Assembly: GCA_019695455.1 (NCBI GenBank)
Contig: JAEUAC010000402.1
Location: 1-6,683, forward strand
DNA length: 6,683 nt
Reading direction: 5' to 3'
Origin: Methylorubrum extorquens
GTDB lineage: Bacteria > Pseudomonadota > Alphaproteobacteria > Rhizobiales > Beijerinckiaceae
Of the stretch, positions 1 through 4,891 are shown piece after piece. Position 1 is the first letter of the stretch; every line of letters begins with the position of its first letter. A program made the translations under genes and the position numbers. The notes under the pieces are model-generated. The model was given only the letters and a program-made list of their open reading frames with translations. It had not been told where the DNA came from and did no database searches.

Positions 1-290
1 AAGGACGGCAGCGTCACGCCGACGTTCGGCAGGCCGAAATAGACGACGAGGATGATGACGAGCGGCGGCAGCGCCCGCAGGACGTCCACGGCGACGACGA
101 TCAGGAACGACAGCACCCGGATGCGCAGCGTCCGCAGCACCGCGAGCGCGAAGCCGAGCGCGAGGCCGGTCGCGATGACGGCCGCCGCCACCTGCACCGT
201 GACCCACACGCCCCGCAGGATGGCCGGCCCGTAGCGGGCGGCGACGACCGGGTTGAAGAAGGCGTCGAGGAACGCCTCGAGGGGCGTCAC
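1..290 (-). CDS. Polar amino-acid ABC transporter permease, N-terminal part (runs off the left edge)
   Basis: Inner-membrane channel subunit of a His/Glu/Gln/Arg/opine-type amino-acid importer. Starting at GTG 290-288, 96 full codons are visible (MTPLEAFLDAFFNPVV...). A hydrophobic segment at about residues 28-52 and a second hydrophobic run at about 58-88 fit the first membrane spans. The stretch around residues 69-88 (DVLRALPPLVIILVVYFGLP) matches the conserved 'FRGTPLLVQ..FIYFGLP' region of HisM/GlnP permeases. The start lies 1 nt after the stop of the upstream ATPase gene. I see no good Shine-Dalgarno, so translation is probably coupled to the ATPase gene. About 120 or more residues, including the EAA loop that docks the ATPase, lie outside the window. 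The family assignment is secure from sequence and context; the substrate cannot be read. Confidence 0.88.
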   Translation of the reverse strand, partial: MTPLEAFLDAFFNPVVAARYGPAILRGVWVTVQVAAAVIATGLALGFALAVLRTLRIRVLSFLIVVAVDVLRALPPLVIILVVYFGLPNVGVTLPS

Positions 291-291
291 G

Positions 292-1029
292 TCAGCGCCC
301 GTGTTCGGAGAGGAAGGAGCGGACGCGCTCGCTGCGCGGGGCGCCGAAGAGGGCGGCGGGCGGACCCTCCTCCAGGATGGCTCCCCCGTCCATGAAGACG
401 ACGCGGTCCGCCGCGTCCCGGGCGAAGCGCATCTCGTGGCTCACCACGAGCATGGTCATGCCGGCGGATTTCAGCTCCCGCATGGTGCGCAGCACCTCGC
501 CGACGAGCTCCGGGTCGAGCGCGGAGGTCGGCTCGTCGAAGAGCATGATCTTCGGCTCGAGCGCCAGCGCGCGGGCGATCGCGACGCGCTGCTGCTGCCC
601 GCCGGACAGCTCGGCCGGGTAGGCGCCGGCCTTGGCGGCGAGCCCGACCCGGTCGAGCGCCGCCCGCGCCCGGGCGGCGGCCTCCGCCCGCGTCAGCCGC
701 AGCACCTTGCGGAGCGCGAGCGAGACGTTCCCCTCCGCGCTCATGTGCGGGTAGAGGTTGAAGGACTGGAACACCATGCCGATGCGCCGGCGCATGCGGT
801 TGATGTCGGTGCCCCGCGCCATGAGGTCGATGCCGTCGACCTCGACGCTGCCCTCGCTCGGCTCCTCCAGGCGATTGCAGCAGCGCAGCAGCGTCGACTT
901 GCCCGAGCCCGAGGGCCCGATCACGAAGACGAGCTCCCGCTCCCGCACCGCGAGGTCGACGCCCTTCAGCACCTCGACCGCGCCGAAGCGCTTCCTGAGC
1001 CCCCGGACGGCGAGGACGACGTCGCTCAC
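292..1029 (-). CDS. Polar amino-acid ABC transporter ATP-binding protein (GlnQ/HisP type)
   Basis: Cytoplasmic ATPase of 245 residues that powers import by the adjoining permease and binding protein. All ABC motifs are present in order: Walker A GPSGSGKST (38-46), Q-loop glutamine in VFQSFNLYPH (Gln88), signature LSGGQQQR (141-148), Walker B IMLFDE (161-166) with catalytic Glu166, D-loop SALD (169-172) and H-loop His198 in VVSHEM. Length and the NLYPHM segment are typical of the GlnQ/HisP/ArtP group. The chosen start is GTG 1029-1027, giving MSDVVLAVRGLRKRF. A purine-rich AGGCAGGGG lies just upstream, and the start falls 11 nt after the binding-protein stop. The open frame continues far upstream only as a shadow through the binding-protein gene. 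The stop at 292-294 sits 1 nt before the permease start. It looks fully functional. Confidence 0.95.
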   Translation of the reverse strand: MSDVVLAVRGLRKRFGAVEVLKGVDLAVRERELVFVIGPSGSGKSTLLRCCNRLEEPSEGSVEVDGIDLMARGTDINRMRRRIGMVFQSFNLYPHMSAEGNVSLALRKVLRLTRAEAAARARAALDRVGLAAKAGAYPAELSGGQQQRVAIARALALEPKIMLFDEPTSALDPELVGEVLRTMRELKSAGMTMLVVSHEMRFARDAADRVVFMDGGAILEEGPPAALFGAPRSERVRSFLSEHGR

Positions 1030-1040
1030 GGACCCCTGCC

Positions 1041-1877
1041 TCAGGAACAGGTCGGCTTGTGCTCCGTCGGGTCGTAGCCGGTCATGCCGGGCACGCCGTA
1101 GCCGGGAAACGCGGTCGCGGCCGCCGAGCCCGGCTTCGGCGCGTAGCCGAACCACTTCTCGTGCATCCTGGCGAGCGAGCCGTCCGTCTTCATGCACTCG
1201 ATCGCCGTGTCGATCTGCGCCCGCAGCTCCGTCGAATCCTTGCGCAGCGGGAACGCCCAGACGAGCCCCGTCGAGTGCAGGAAGGAGAGCTTGAGGCGCG
1301 GGTTGTTCTTGGCCACCCAGGCGACGACCGTGTTGCCGGCGACGTTGGCGACGGCGCGGCCCGCGATCACGGCCTGCACGGCGTCCGGGTTGGTGCCGTA
1401 GCTCTCCACGACCCAGCCGATGCGCGGCTCGAGCTCCCGCGCCCATGCGTCGTAGGCGGAGCCCTTGTTCACGGCGATCGTCTTGCCCTTCAGGTCCTCG
1501 AGCTTCGTGATCTCGGGCGCGTCCTTCAGGGTCAGGAACTGGAAGTCGGTGTTCAGGTAGCCCTCCGTGAAGAGCATCGATTCCGCCCGCTCCTTCGTCA
1601 CCGTGACGGGCGCGGCCAGGAAGTCGTAGGTGCCGGCCTGCATGGCCGGCGGGAGCACGGAGAACTGCGCCGCCTCGATCGTGATCGGGCGCTTCAGGCG
1701 CCGCGCGACCTCCTCGGCGAGGTCGATGTTGAAGCCCTCCACGCCGCCGGACATCTTCGGCATGGCGTGGGGCGCGAAGGTCCCGTCCACGGCCGTCCGC
1801 AGCGGCTTGCCCTCCTGGGCGACGGCCGGAGAGACGGCGATGGCCAGACAGAACGCGGCGGTGACGCGGAGAGACAT
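1041..1877 (-). CDS. Periplasmic polar amino-acid binding protein of the ABC transporter (SBP family 3)
   Basis: Solute-binding protein of 278 residues and first gene of the transporter operon. It starts with a Sec signal peptide (MSLRVTAAFCLAIAVSPAVA, likely cut after Ala20), so it acts in the periplasm. The family-3 signature GFNIDLAEEVARRL is at about 48-61. The lobe-crossing segment LKGKTIAVNKGSAYDAW is at about 129-145. The protein ends MHEKWFGY plus an extra tail of about 35 residues with a terminal cysteine (Cys277), which could pair with Cys228. An in-frame ATG at 1931 would add 18 residues ahead of the signal peptide and is rejected. The Shine-Dalgarno before 1877 is weak. A possible promoter lies just upstream at 1903-1931. 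The substrate is probably a polar or charged amino acid but cannot be fixed from sequence. Confidence 0.93.
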   Translation of the reverse strand: MSLRVTAAFCLAIAVSPAVAQEGKPLRTAVDGTFAPHAMPKMSGGVEGFNIDLAEEVARRLKRPITIEAAQFSVLPPAMQAGTYDFLAAPVTVTKERAESMLFTEGYLNTDFQFLTLKDAPEITKLEDLKGKTIAVNKGSAYDAWARELEPRIGWVVESYGTNPDAVQAVIAGRAVANVAGNTVVAWVAKNNPRLKLSFLHSTGLVWAFPLRKDSTELRAQIDTAIECMKTDGSLARMHEKWFGYAPKPGSAAATAFPGYGVPGMTGYDPTEHKPTCS

Positions 1878-1902
1878 GGAACGGTCCGTGCGAAGGCGGC
1901 GG

Positions 1903-1931
1903 AGTAAAGCGCCGCCCGGCGGCCGGCACAA
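1903..1931 (-). promoter_or_regulatory. Candidate sigma-70 promoter of the ABC transporter operon
   Basis: On the minus strand TTGTGC (1931-1926) is followed after exactly 17 nt by TTTACT (1908-1903). This would start transcription about 20 nt before the binding-protein ATG. The spacing is ideal, but each hexamer is only a partial match to consensus, so this is a candidate. It sits back to back with the rpsT promoter in the 240-bp divergent region. Confidence 0.35.
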
Positions 1932-1986
1932 GCCGCGCGCGACGGGATCCGGTCGCCGGCGCGCTCGCGGGCGATGCGGGACTCCG

Positions 1987-2015
1987 TTGACGCGGAAGCA
2001 CGCGATGGCTATAGC
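1987..2015 (+). promoter_or_regulatory. Housekeeping promoter of rpsT
   Basis: TTGACG (1987-1992), a 17-nt spacer and TATAGC (2010-2015) make a strong housekeeping-type promoter. Transcription would begin near 2022, leaving a leader of about 95 nt before rpsT. A GANTC site (1980-1984) ends 2 nt before the -35 element. No other plus-strand gene is close enough to use this promoter. Confidence 0.65.
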
Positions 2016-2064
2016 CGCCCTCGTCGAGTGCCCGCGTCCAACGCAGGGCGCCCCTTATCGTTTT

Positions 2065-2076
2065 CGGATCGATCCG
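2065..2076. repeat. 12-bp perfect palindrome in the rpsT leader
   Basis: CGGATCGATCCG is a perfect palindrome inside the predicted rpsT 5' leader. A GGGCGCCC palindrome lies just before it (2046-2053). S20 synthesis is known in E. coli to be controlled at the leader, so leader structure is plausible here. The sequence alone does not show a role. Confidence 0.35.
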
Positions 2077-2117
2077 GTCGTGAGCGCCCAGGCGCCGGCC
2101 CGCAGGATGGGACTCAG

Positions 2118-2384
2118 ATGGCCAATACGTCTTCGGCCAAGAAGATGGCTCGCAAGATCGAGCGCCGCACGGAAGTGAACCGCGCCCGCCGCTCCCGCAT
2201 GCGGACCTTCCTCCGCAAGGTGGAGGAGGCGATCGCCGGCGGCGACCGCACGGCGGCCCACGAGGCGCTGAACGCCGCCCAGCCCGAGATCATGCGGGCG
2301 GCCCAGAAGGGCATCCTTCACAAGAACACCGCGAGCCGGAAGGTCTCGCGCCTCGCGAGCCGGATCGGCGCCATCACGGCCTGA
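2118..2384 (+). CDS. rpsT: 30S ribosomal protein S20
   Basis: Small basic protein of 88 residues that binds 16S rRNA and helps assemble and stabilise the 30S subunit. It begins MANTSSAKKMARKIERRTEV and continues with NRARRSRMRTFLRKVEEAI. The C-terminal half has the hallmark HKNTASRKVSRLASRI (about residues 69-84). Length is normal for the family and Lys/Arg content is high throughout. The start ATG 2118 gives the conserved MANTSSAKK N-terminus and follows a purine-rich AGGATGGGA. The open frame extending further upstream to 1974 is non-coding leader. It has its own promoter (1987-2015) and terminator (2409-2434), so it is probably monocistronic. It is transcribed towards dnaA, an arrangement common in Rhizobiales. 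Confidence 0.97.
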   Translation: MANTSSAKKMARKIERRTEVNRARRSRMRTFLRKVEEAIAGGDRTAAHEALNAAQPEIMRAAQKGILHKNTASRKVSRLASRIGAITA

Positions 2385-2408
2385 CCGTCCGACCCGCGCG
2401 ACGACATG

Positions 2409-2434
2409 AACCCGGCCGAAAGGTCGGGTTTTTT
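2409..2434 (+). terminator. Intrinsic terminator of rpsT
   Basis: AACCCGGCC (2409-2417) pairs with GGTCGGGTT (2422-2430) through 9 bp, including one G-U pair, closed by a GAAA tetraloop. A run of six T (2429-2434) then follows directly. It lies 24 nt after the rpsT stop codon. This is a textbook Rho-independent terminator and should separate rpsT from dnaA transcription. Confidence 0.9.
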
Positions 2435-2511
2435 GTTGTCCGAAGCGTGGCCGTCCCAAAGGACACAGACGCCCGATTCCCATCCGTTCGTGGTTTGTTC
2501 AACTTGACGCT

Positions 2512-2535
2512 CGGACCCCCTGACGGGGTGGTCCG
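2512..2535. repeat. Inverted repeat (hairpin) downstream of rpsT
   Basis: CGGACC (2512-2517) pairs perfectly with GGTCCG (2530-2535). The stem is extended by CCC/GGG around a TGAC loop, with a two-base bulge. A TTGACG hexamer lies just before it (2504-2509), but no -10 element stands at the right distance. No T-run follows, so it is not a terminator on this strand. Confidence 0.5.
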
Positions 2536-2566
2536 ACTCATGACCCCGAACATCAAAACGTACGCG

Positions 2567-2582
2567 TTAACAGGGCGTTAAC
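2567..2582. promoter_or_regulatory. Perfect CtrA-type binding site (TTAA-N7-TTAAC)
   Basis: TTAA (2567-2570), seven bases (CAGGGCG) and TTAAC (2578-2582) give an exact match to the full CtrA recognition sequence known from Caulobacter and conserved in Alphaproteobacteria. Both halves also lie in GTTAAC hexamers within a GCGTTAAC direct repeat. In DNA this GC-rich such a match is unlikely by chance. It is 183 bp after rpsT and about 525 bp before dnaA. That is too far for a classic promoter-overlapping dnaA operator unless a distal promoter exists. Confidence 0.55.
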
Positions 2583-2604
2583 GGCCAAAGCCGACGCGGT
2601 GGTC

Positions 2605-2656
2605 AAAAAGAGGAGGCGGACCCCTCGGGGCGTCGCCTCCCCCGCGCTCTTTTTTT
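2605..2656 (-). terminator. Orphan hairpin terminator, best read on the minus strand
   Basis: GGAGGCG (2612-2618) pairs with CGCCTCC (2634-2640), with an inner CCC/GGG stem (2621-2623 with 2628-2630). On the minus strand the stem is followed at once by TCTTTTT, as an intrinsic terminator requires. On the plus strand a T7 run (2650-2656) follows after a 9-nt gap, and AAAAAGA/TCTTTTT could extend the stem, so it may act in both directions. No annotated minus-strand gene ends here. Either it insulates dnaA, or it ends an unrecognised minus-strand transcript that starts upstream of dnaA. Confidence 0.5.
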
Positions 2657-2672
2657 CGGCGGATTTCCGCCG
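2657..2672. repeat. Perfect inverted repeat CGGCGG-N4-CCGCCG
   Basis: Six perfectly paired GC bases flank ATTT (2663-2666), directly after the T-run of the preceding hairpin. It belongs to a cluster of dyad symmetries between 2605 and 2700. No function can be assigned from sequence. Confidence 0.5.
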
Positions 2673-2683
2673 CGTTCCGCCGC

Positions 2684-2697
2684 TTTCCCCGGGGAAA
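2684..2697. repeat. 14-bp perfect palindrome TTTCCCCGGGGAAA
   Basis: A perfect 14-bp palindrome followed by further A residues. It could be an operator for a dimeric regulator or part of a folded RNA. It is the longest uninterrupted perfect palindrome I noticed in the gap between rpsT and dnaA. Confidence 0.5.
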
Positions 2698-2739
2698 AAG
2701 GAAGGCGTCCACAACGGTTTGCCGCTCGCCGGCTTGCGG

Positions 2740-2751
2740 GGCCGATCGGCC
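2740..2751. repeat. 12-bp perfect palindrome GGCCGATCGGCC
   Basis: Perfect palindrome about 40 bp upstream of the candidate dnaA -35 element (2791-2796). It may be chance in GC-rich sequence; recorded because of its position. Confidence 0.3.
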
Positions 2752-2790
2752 ACCGCCGCGGCTTTGGGCAGCCCGCAGCCCCGCGCGCTG

Positions 2791-2818
2791 TTGCGGTCCC
2801 GGCAGGGCGCGCTATACC
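2791..2818 (+). promoter_or_regulatory. Candidate dnaA promoter
   Basis: TTGCGG (2791-2796), a 16-nt spacer and TATACC (2813-2818; also CTATAC at 2812-2817) resemble the alphaproteobacterial housekeeping promoter. It would give a leader of about 280 nt before dnaA. A second -10-like element, TACAAT (2989-2994), is nearer the gene but has no good -35 partner, only TTCATC at a long spacing. Which one is used cannot be decided from sequence. Confidence 0.35.
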
Positions 2819-2960
2819 TACCCGGCACCCCGAGACACGGGCCCTGCAGCTTATAGTGACAAGAACAGCCTGCGTACGGCGGAGTAGTGTTTTGCCCCTC
2901 ATGGTCGATGATTCAGAAGTGATGCTGACGTCGACAGAGAGTGTCGGGGCTTCCTACATC

Positions 2961-2976
2961 CGCTTCATCTGAAGCG
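2961..2976. repeat. Perfect inverted repeat CGCTTC-ATCT-GAAGCG upstream of dnaA
   Basis: A perfect 6-bp stem with a 4-nt loop ends 12 bp before the TACAAT element (2989-2994), so it would occupy the -35 area of that possible promoter. If the upstream promoter is used instead, it forms a hairpin in the dnaA leader. A second small hairpin, CCGGC (3010-3014) with GCCGG (3020-3024), follows. Confidence 0.4.
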
Positions 2977-3106
2977 TTCTCGTCTCGTTACAATCCAAAC
3001 AGTCGAAGGCCGGCGAATAGCCGGAAGTCACGTCGCGGGCAGTGTTCGCGGCGGTCGGTCGAGTTGTGTCTGGCCCGATGCGAATCGGGTGAATGCGGGA
3101 GCGGCG

Positions 3107-4582
3107 ATGCCTGGGGAGGCATTCGTCGTTCGGATGCGGGAGGCGTGTGTGGGGGAAGATGCCTGGATTCGAGTCAAGCGGCGGCTGCGGGCGGAGCTGG
3201 GCGACGACGTCTTCATGAGCTGGCTGGCCCGTCTCGAGCTGGACGGCCTGGTCGAGGGCAGCGCCAAGCTGAGCGTGCCCACGCGCTTCCTCAAGAGCTG
3301 GATCGAGGCGCACTACGTCGAGCGCATCCTGTCCACGTTCCGCAGCGAATCGGCCGACGTGAGCGCGATCGCGATCTCGGTGCGCAGCGGCATGCGGGAC
3401 GCCGGTCCCGGGGCCCGCGTCACGACGGACGCGGCCCGGCGGGTCGCGGCGGCGGCTCCGAAGCCGTCGGCGGGCCTCTCGACCGATGCGGAGCGGCCGG
3501 TCGTCTCCGCCGCCATGCCGGCGGCCCGTCCGGAATCGGAGATCTCCAGCGCGCCGCTCGACGGCCGGCTGACCTTCGAGAGCTTCGTCGTGGGCGCCTC
3601 CAACCGGCTCGCCCAGGCCGCCGCGGAGCGCGTCTCGCGCCACGACGGTCCGGGTGCGCTCTACAACCCGCTCTACATCCAGGCGGGTGTCGGCCTCGGC
3701 AAGACGCACCTCATGCATGCGATCGGCAACCACGCGAAGGCGGCCGGACGGCGGGTCATCTACCTGACGGCCGATCGCTTCATGTACGGCTTCGTCGCCT
3801 CCCTGAAGGCGCAGACCTCCCTCGCCTTCAAGGAGCGGCTCCGCGGCATCGACCTCCTCGTCATCGACGACGTGCAGTTCATCCAGGGCCGCACCATCCA
3901 GCAGGAGTTCGGCCATACGCTGAACGCCCTGATCGACGCGGGCCGGCAGGTCATCGTCGCGGCCGACCGGCCTCCGACGGAGCTCGAGAGCCTCGACGAA
4001 CGGGTGCGGTCGCGGCTCGGCGGCGGTCTCGTGGTCGAGATCGCGGCCCTCGACGAGACCCTGAGGGCCGGCATCCTCGAGCAGCGGATCGCCGCCGTGA
4101 AGGCGACGCATCCCGGCTTCGACATCGGCGCACCGGTGGTCGAATACGTGGCGCGCTCCATCGCCACGAACGGGCGCGACCTGGAGGGCGCCGTGAACCG
4201 GCTCCTCGCCCACGCCACGCTCTCCAACGCCGCGATCACCATGGAGACCGCCGAGATCGCGATCCGCGACCTCGTCCGCTCCCGCGAACCGAAGCGGGTG
4301 AAGATCGAGGACATCCAGAAGCTGGTCGCGTCCCGCTACAACGTCTCGCGCTCGGACATCCTGTCGGAGCGCCGCACCGCCGCCGTGGTCAAGCCGCGGC
4401 AGATCGCCATGTATCTGTCGCAGGTCCTGACGCTGCGCTCGCTGCCGGAGATCGGGCGTCGGTTCGGCGGCCGCGACCACACGACGGTGCTGCATGCGGT
4501 CCGCAAGATCGAGAAGCAGATCGGCGACGACGCGGCCCTGTCGGAAGAGGTGGAGCTCCTAAAGCGGATGCTCCAGGATTGA
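3107..4582 (+). CDS. dnaA: Chromosomal replication initiator protein DnaA
   Basis: AAA+ ATPase of 491 residues that binds DnaA boxes at the origin, melts it and recruits the helicase. Domain I (about 18-90) begins with W20 and RVKRRLRAELGDDVFMSWLARLEL. A low-complexity Ala/Pro linker (domain II) spans about 95-150. The AAA+ core has Walker A AGVGLGKTH (193-201), Walker B LLVIDD (250-255), the box VII arginine finger Arg303 in RVRSRL, and sensor II Arg357 in NGRDLEG. Domain IV ends with the DNA-binding signature GGRDHTTVLHAV (454-465). ATG 3107 is chosen because GGGAG (3097-3101) lies 5 nt before it. GTG 3089 would add 6 residues but has no Shine-Dalgarno. The next gene is convergent and clpB follows that; dnaN is not adjacent. 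Two abutting GANTC sites (3166-3175) lie in the first codons. All key residues are intact. Confidence 0.97.
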   Translation: MPGEAFVVRMREACVGEDAWIRVKRRLRAELGDDVFMSWLARLELDGLVEGSAKLSVPTRFLKSWIEAHYVERILSTFRSESADVSAIAISVRSGMRDAGPGARVTTDAARRVAAAAPKPSAGLSTDAERPVVSAAMPAARPESEISSAPLDGRLTFESFVVGASNRLAQAAAERVSRHDGPGALYNPLYIQAGVGLGKTHLMHAIGNHAKAAGRRVIYLTADRFMYGFVASLKAQTSLAFKERLRGIDLLVIDDVQFIQGRTIQQEFGHTLNALIDAGRQVIVAADRPPTELESLDERVRSRLGGGLVVEIAALDETLRAGILEQRIAAVKATHPGFDIGAPVVEYVARSIATNGRDLEGAVNRLLAHATLSNAAITMETAEIAIRDLVRSREPKRVKIEDIQKLVASRYNVSRSDILSERRTAAVVKPRQIAMYLSQVLTLRSLPEIGRRFGGRDHTTVLHAVRKIEKQIGDDAALSEEVELLKRMLQD

Positions 4583-4584
4583 GG

Positions 4585-4791
4585 TCAGGGCGCCTCGGGG
4601 AGCGGGTCGTCCCGCTCCTCGCGGTCGACCGGACGGCGCTCGTAGCCGGGCTCCGTCCGTTCGCCGAAGGTCGCGGGCGTGACGGACGGGCGCGACTCCG
4701 CCGGGCTCTCCGGCACGGCCATGCCGAGCTCGTCGTTGCGCTTGAGGTCGGCCAGCGCCTTCTCGGATTCGGAGCGGGGATCCCGGGTCAT
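4585..4791 (-). CDS. Small hydrophilic protein of unknown function (68 aa)
   Basis: I do not recognise this protein. It begins MTRDPRSESEKALADLKRND, which could form a short charged helix (about residues 7-22). It then becomes rich in Pro, Glu, Arg and Asp up to the C-terminal DDPLPEAP, suggesting a disordered, acidic, cytoplasmic protein with no signal peptide, membrane span or cysteine. The start at 4791 is supported by a perfect AGGAGG (plus-strand 4797-4802) spaced 5 nt from ATG. The upstream in-frame ATG at 4950 would run through the clpB control region and is rejected. It is convergent with dnaA, with only 2 nt between the two stop codons and no room for a separate terminator, and divergent from clpB. 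Promoter not identified. A short conserved alphaproteobacterial protein is likely, since the start signal is so good. Confidence 0.75.
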   Translation of the reverse strand: MTRDPRSESEKALADLKRNDELGMAVPESPAESRPSVTPATFGERTEPGYERRPVDREERDDPLPEAP

Positions 4792-4831
4792 GGCGTCCTC
4801 CTGAAGCTGCGTGCGACGACAATGGCGCCTC

Positions 4832-4849
4832 GCCCGGATCGTTCCGGGC
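4832..4849. repeat. Inverted repeat GCCCGG-N6-CCGGGC between the 68-aa gene and clpB
   Basis: A perfect 6-bp dyad lies in the divergent region, 10 bp upstream of the candidate clpB -35 element. It also lies about 40 bp upstream of the 68-aa gene. No T-run follows on either strand, so it is more likely an operator or leader hairpin than a terminator. Confidence 0.4.
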
Positions 4850-4858
4850 CGGGCGACC

Positions 4859-4886
4859 CTTGTGTCACCCGAATGCCACACTACAT
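4859..4886 (+). promoter_or_regulatory. Candidate heat-shock (RpoH-type) promoter of clpB
   Basis: CCCTTG with core CTTG at 4859-4862, then CTACAT at 4881-4886 (16 nt after the CTTGTG hexamer), resembles the RpoH pattern CCCTTGAA-N13-17-CCCCAT. The downstream gene, clpB, is a standard RpoH target. The predicted start is near 4893, giving a leader of about 105 nt. The -35 part is good and the -10 matches four of six positions. Confidence 0.4.
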
Positions 4887-4891
4887 GCGTC

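Larger units (their letters stand above)
2385..3106. other. 722-bp gene-free region between rpsT and dnaA, rich in regulatory signals
   Basis: No open frame here has a credible start signal or protein-like sequence. The stretch holds the rpsT terminator, a CtrA-type site (2567-2582), an orphan hairpin terminator (2605-2656), candidate dnaA promoter elements, and inverted repeats at 2512-2535, 2657-2672, 2684-2697, 2740-2751, 2961-2976 and 3010-3024. GANTC sites occur at 2475, 2535, 2910 and 3082. I looked for DnaA boxes (TTATCCACA and close variants, both strands). The best matches, GCGTCCACA at 2706-2714 and GGTGGTCAA around 2599-2607, share only six of nine bases. It is therefore a control region, and possibly origin-related, but not a supported oriC. 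Confidence 0.7.

Noticed and set aside
193..201. Unusual Walker A context in DnaA (AGVGLGKTH instead of GGVGLGKTH; residue numbers 193-201 of the protein, about bases 3683-3709)
   Set aside because: From what I know of Rhizobiales DnaA proteins this variant is normal for the group, and the catalytic Lys and Thr are intact.
1905..1935. GC-rich dyad-like sequence inside the transporter promoter spacer
   Set aside because: The symmetry is imperfect and ordinary for this base composition.
2599..2902. Open frames of 85 to 99 codons on both strands in the rpsT-dnaA gap
   Set aside because: They overlap hairpins and each other, lack ribosome binding sites and have low-complexity Arg/Pro/Ala content typical of GC-rich shadow frames.
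2385..3106. Chromosomal origin oriC
   Set aside because: Scanning both strands by eye gave no close DnaA box; the best were six of nine matches. Position beside dnaA alone is not enough, as alphaproteobacterial origins often lie elsewhere.
4806..4848. EcfG general-stress promoter (GGAAC-N16/17-CGTT) for the small gene on the minus strand
   Set aside because: GGAAC is present on the minus strand (complement of 4840-4844), but no CGTT stands at the required spacing.
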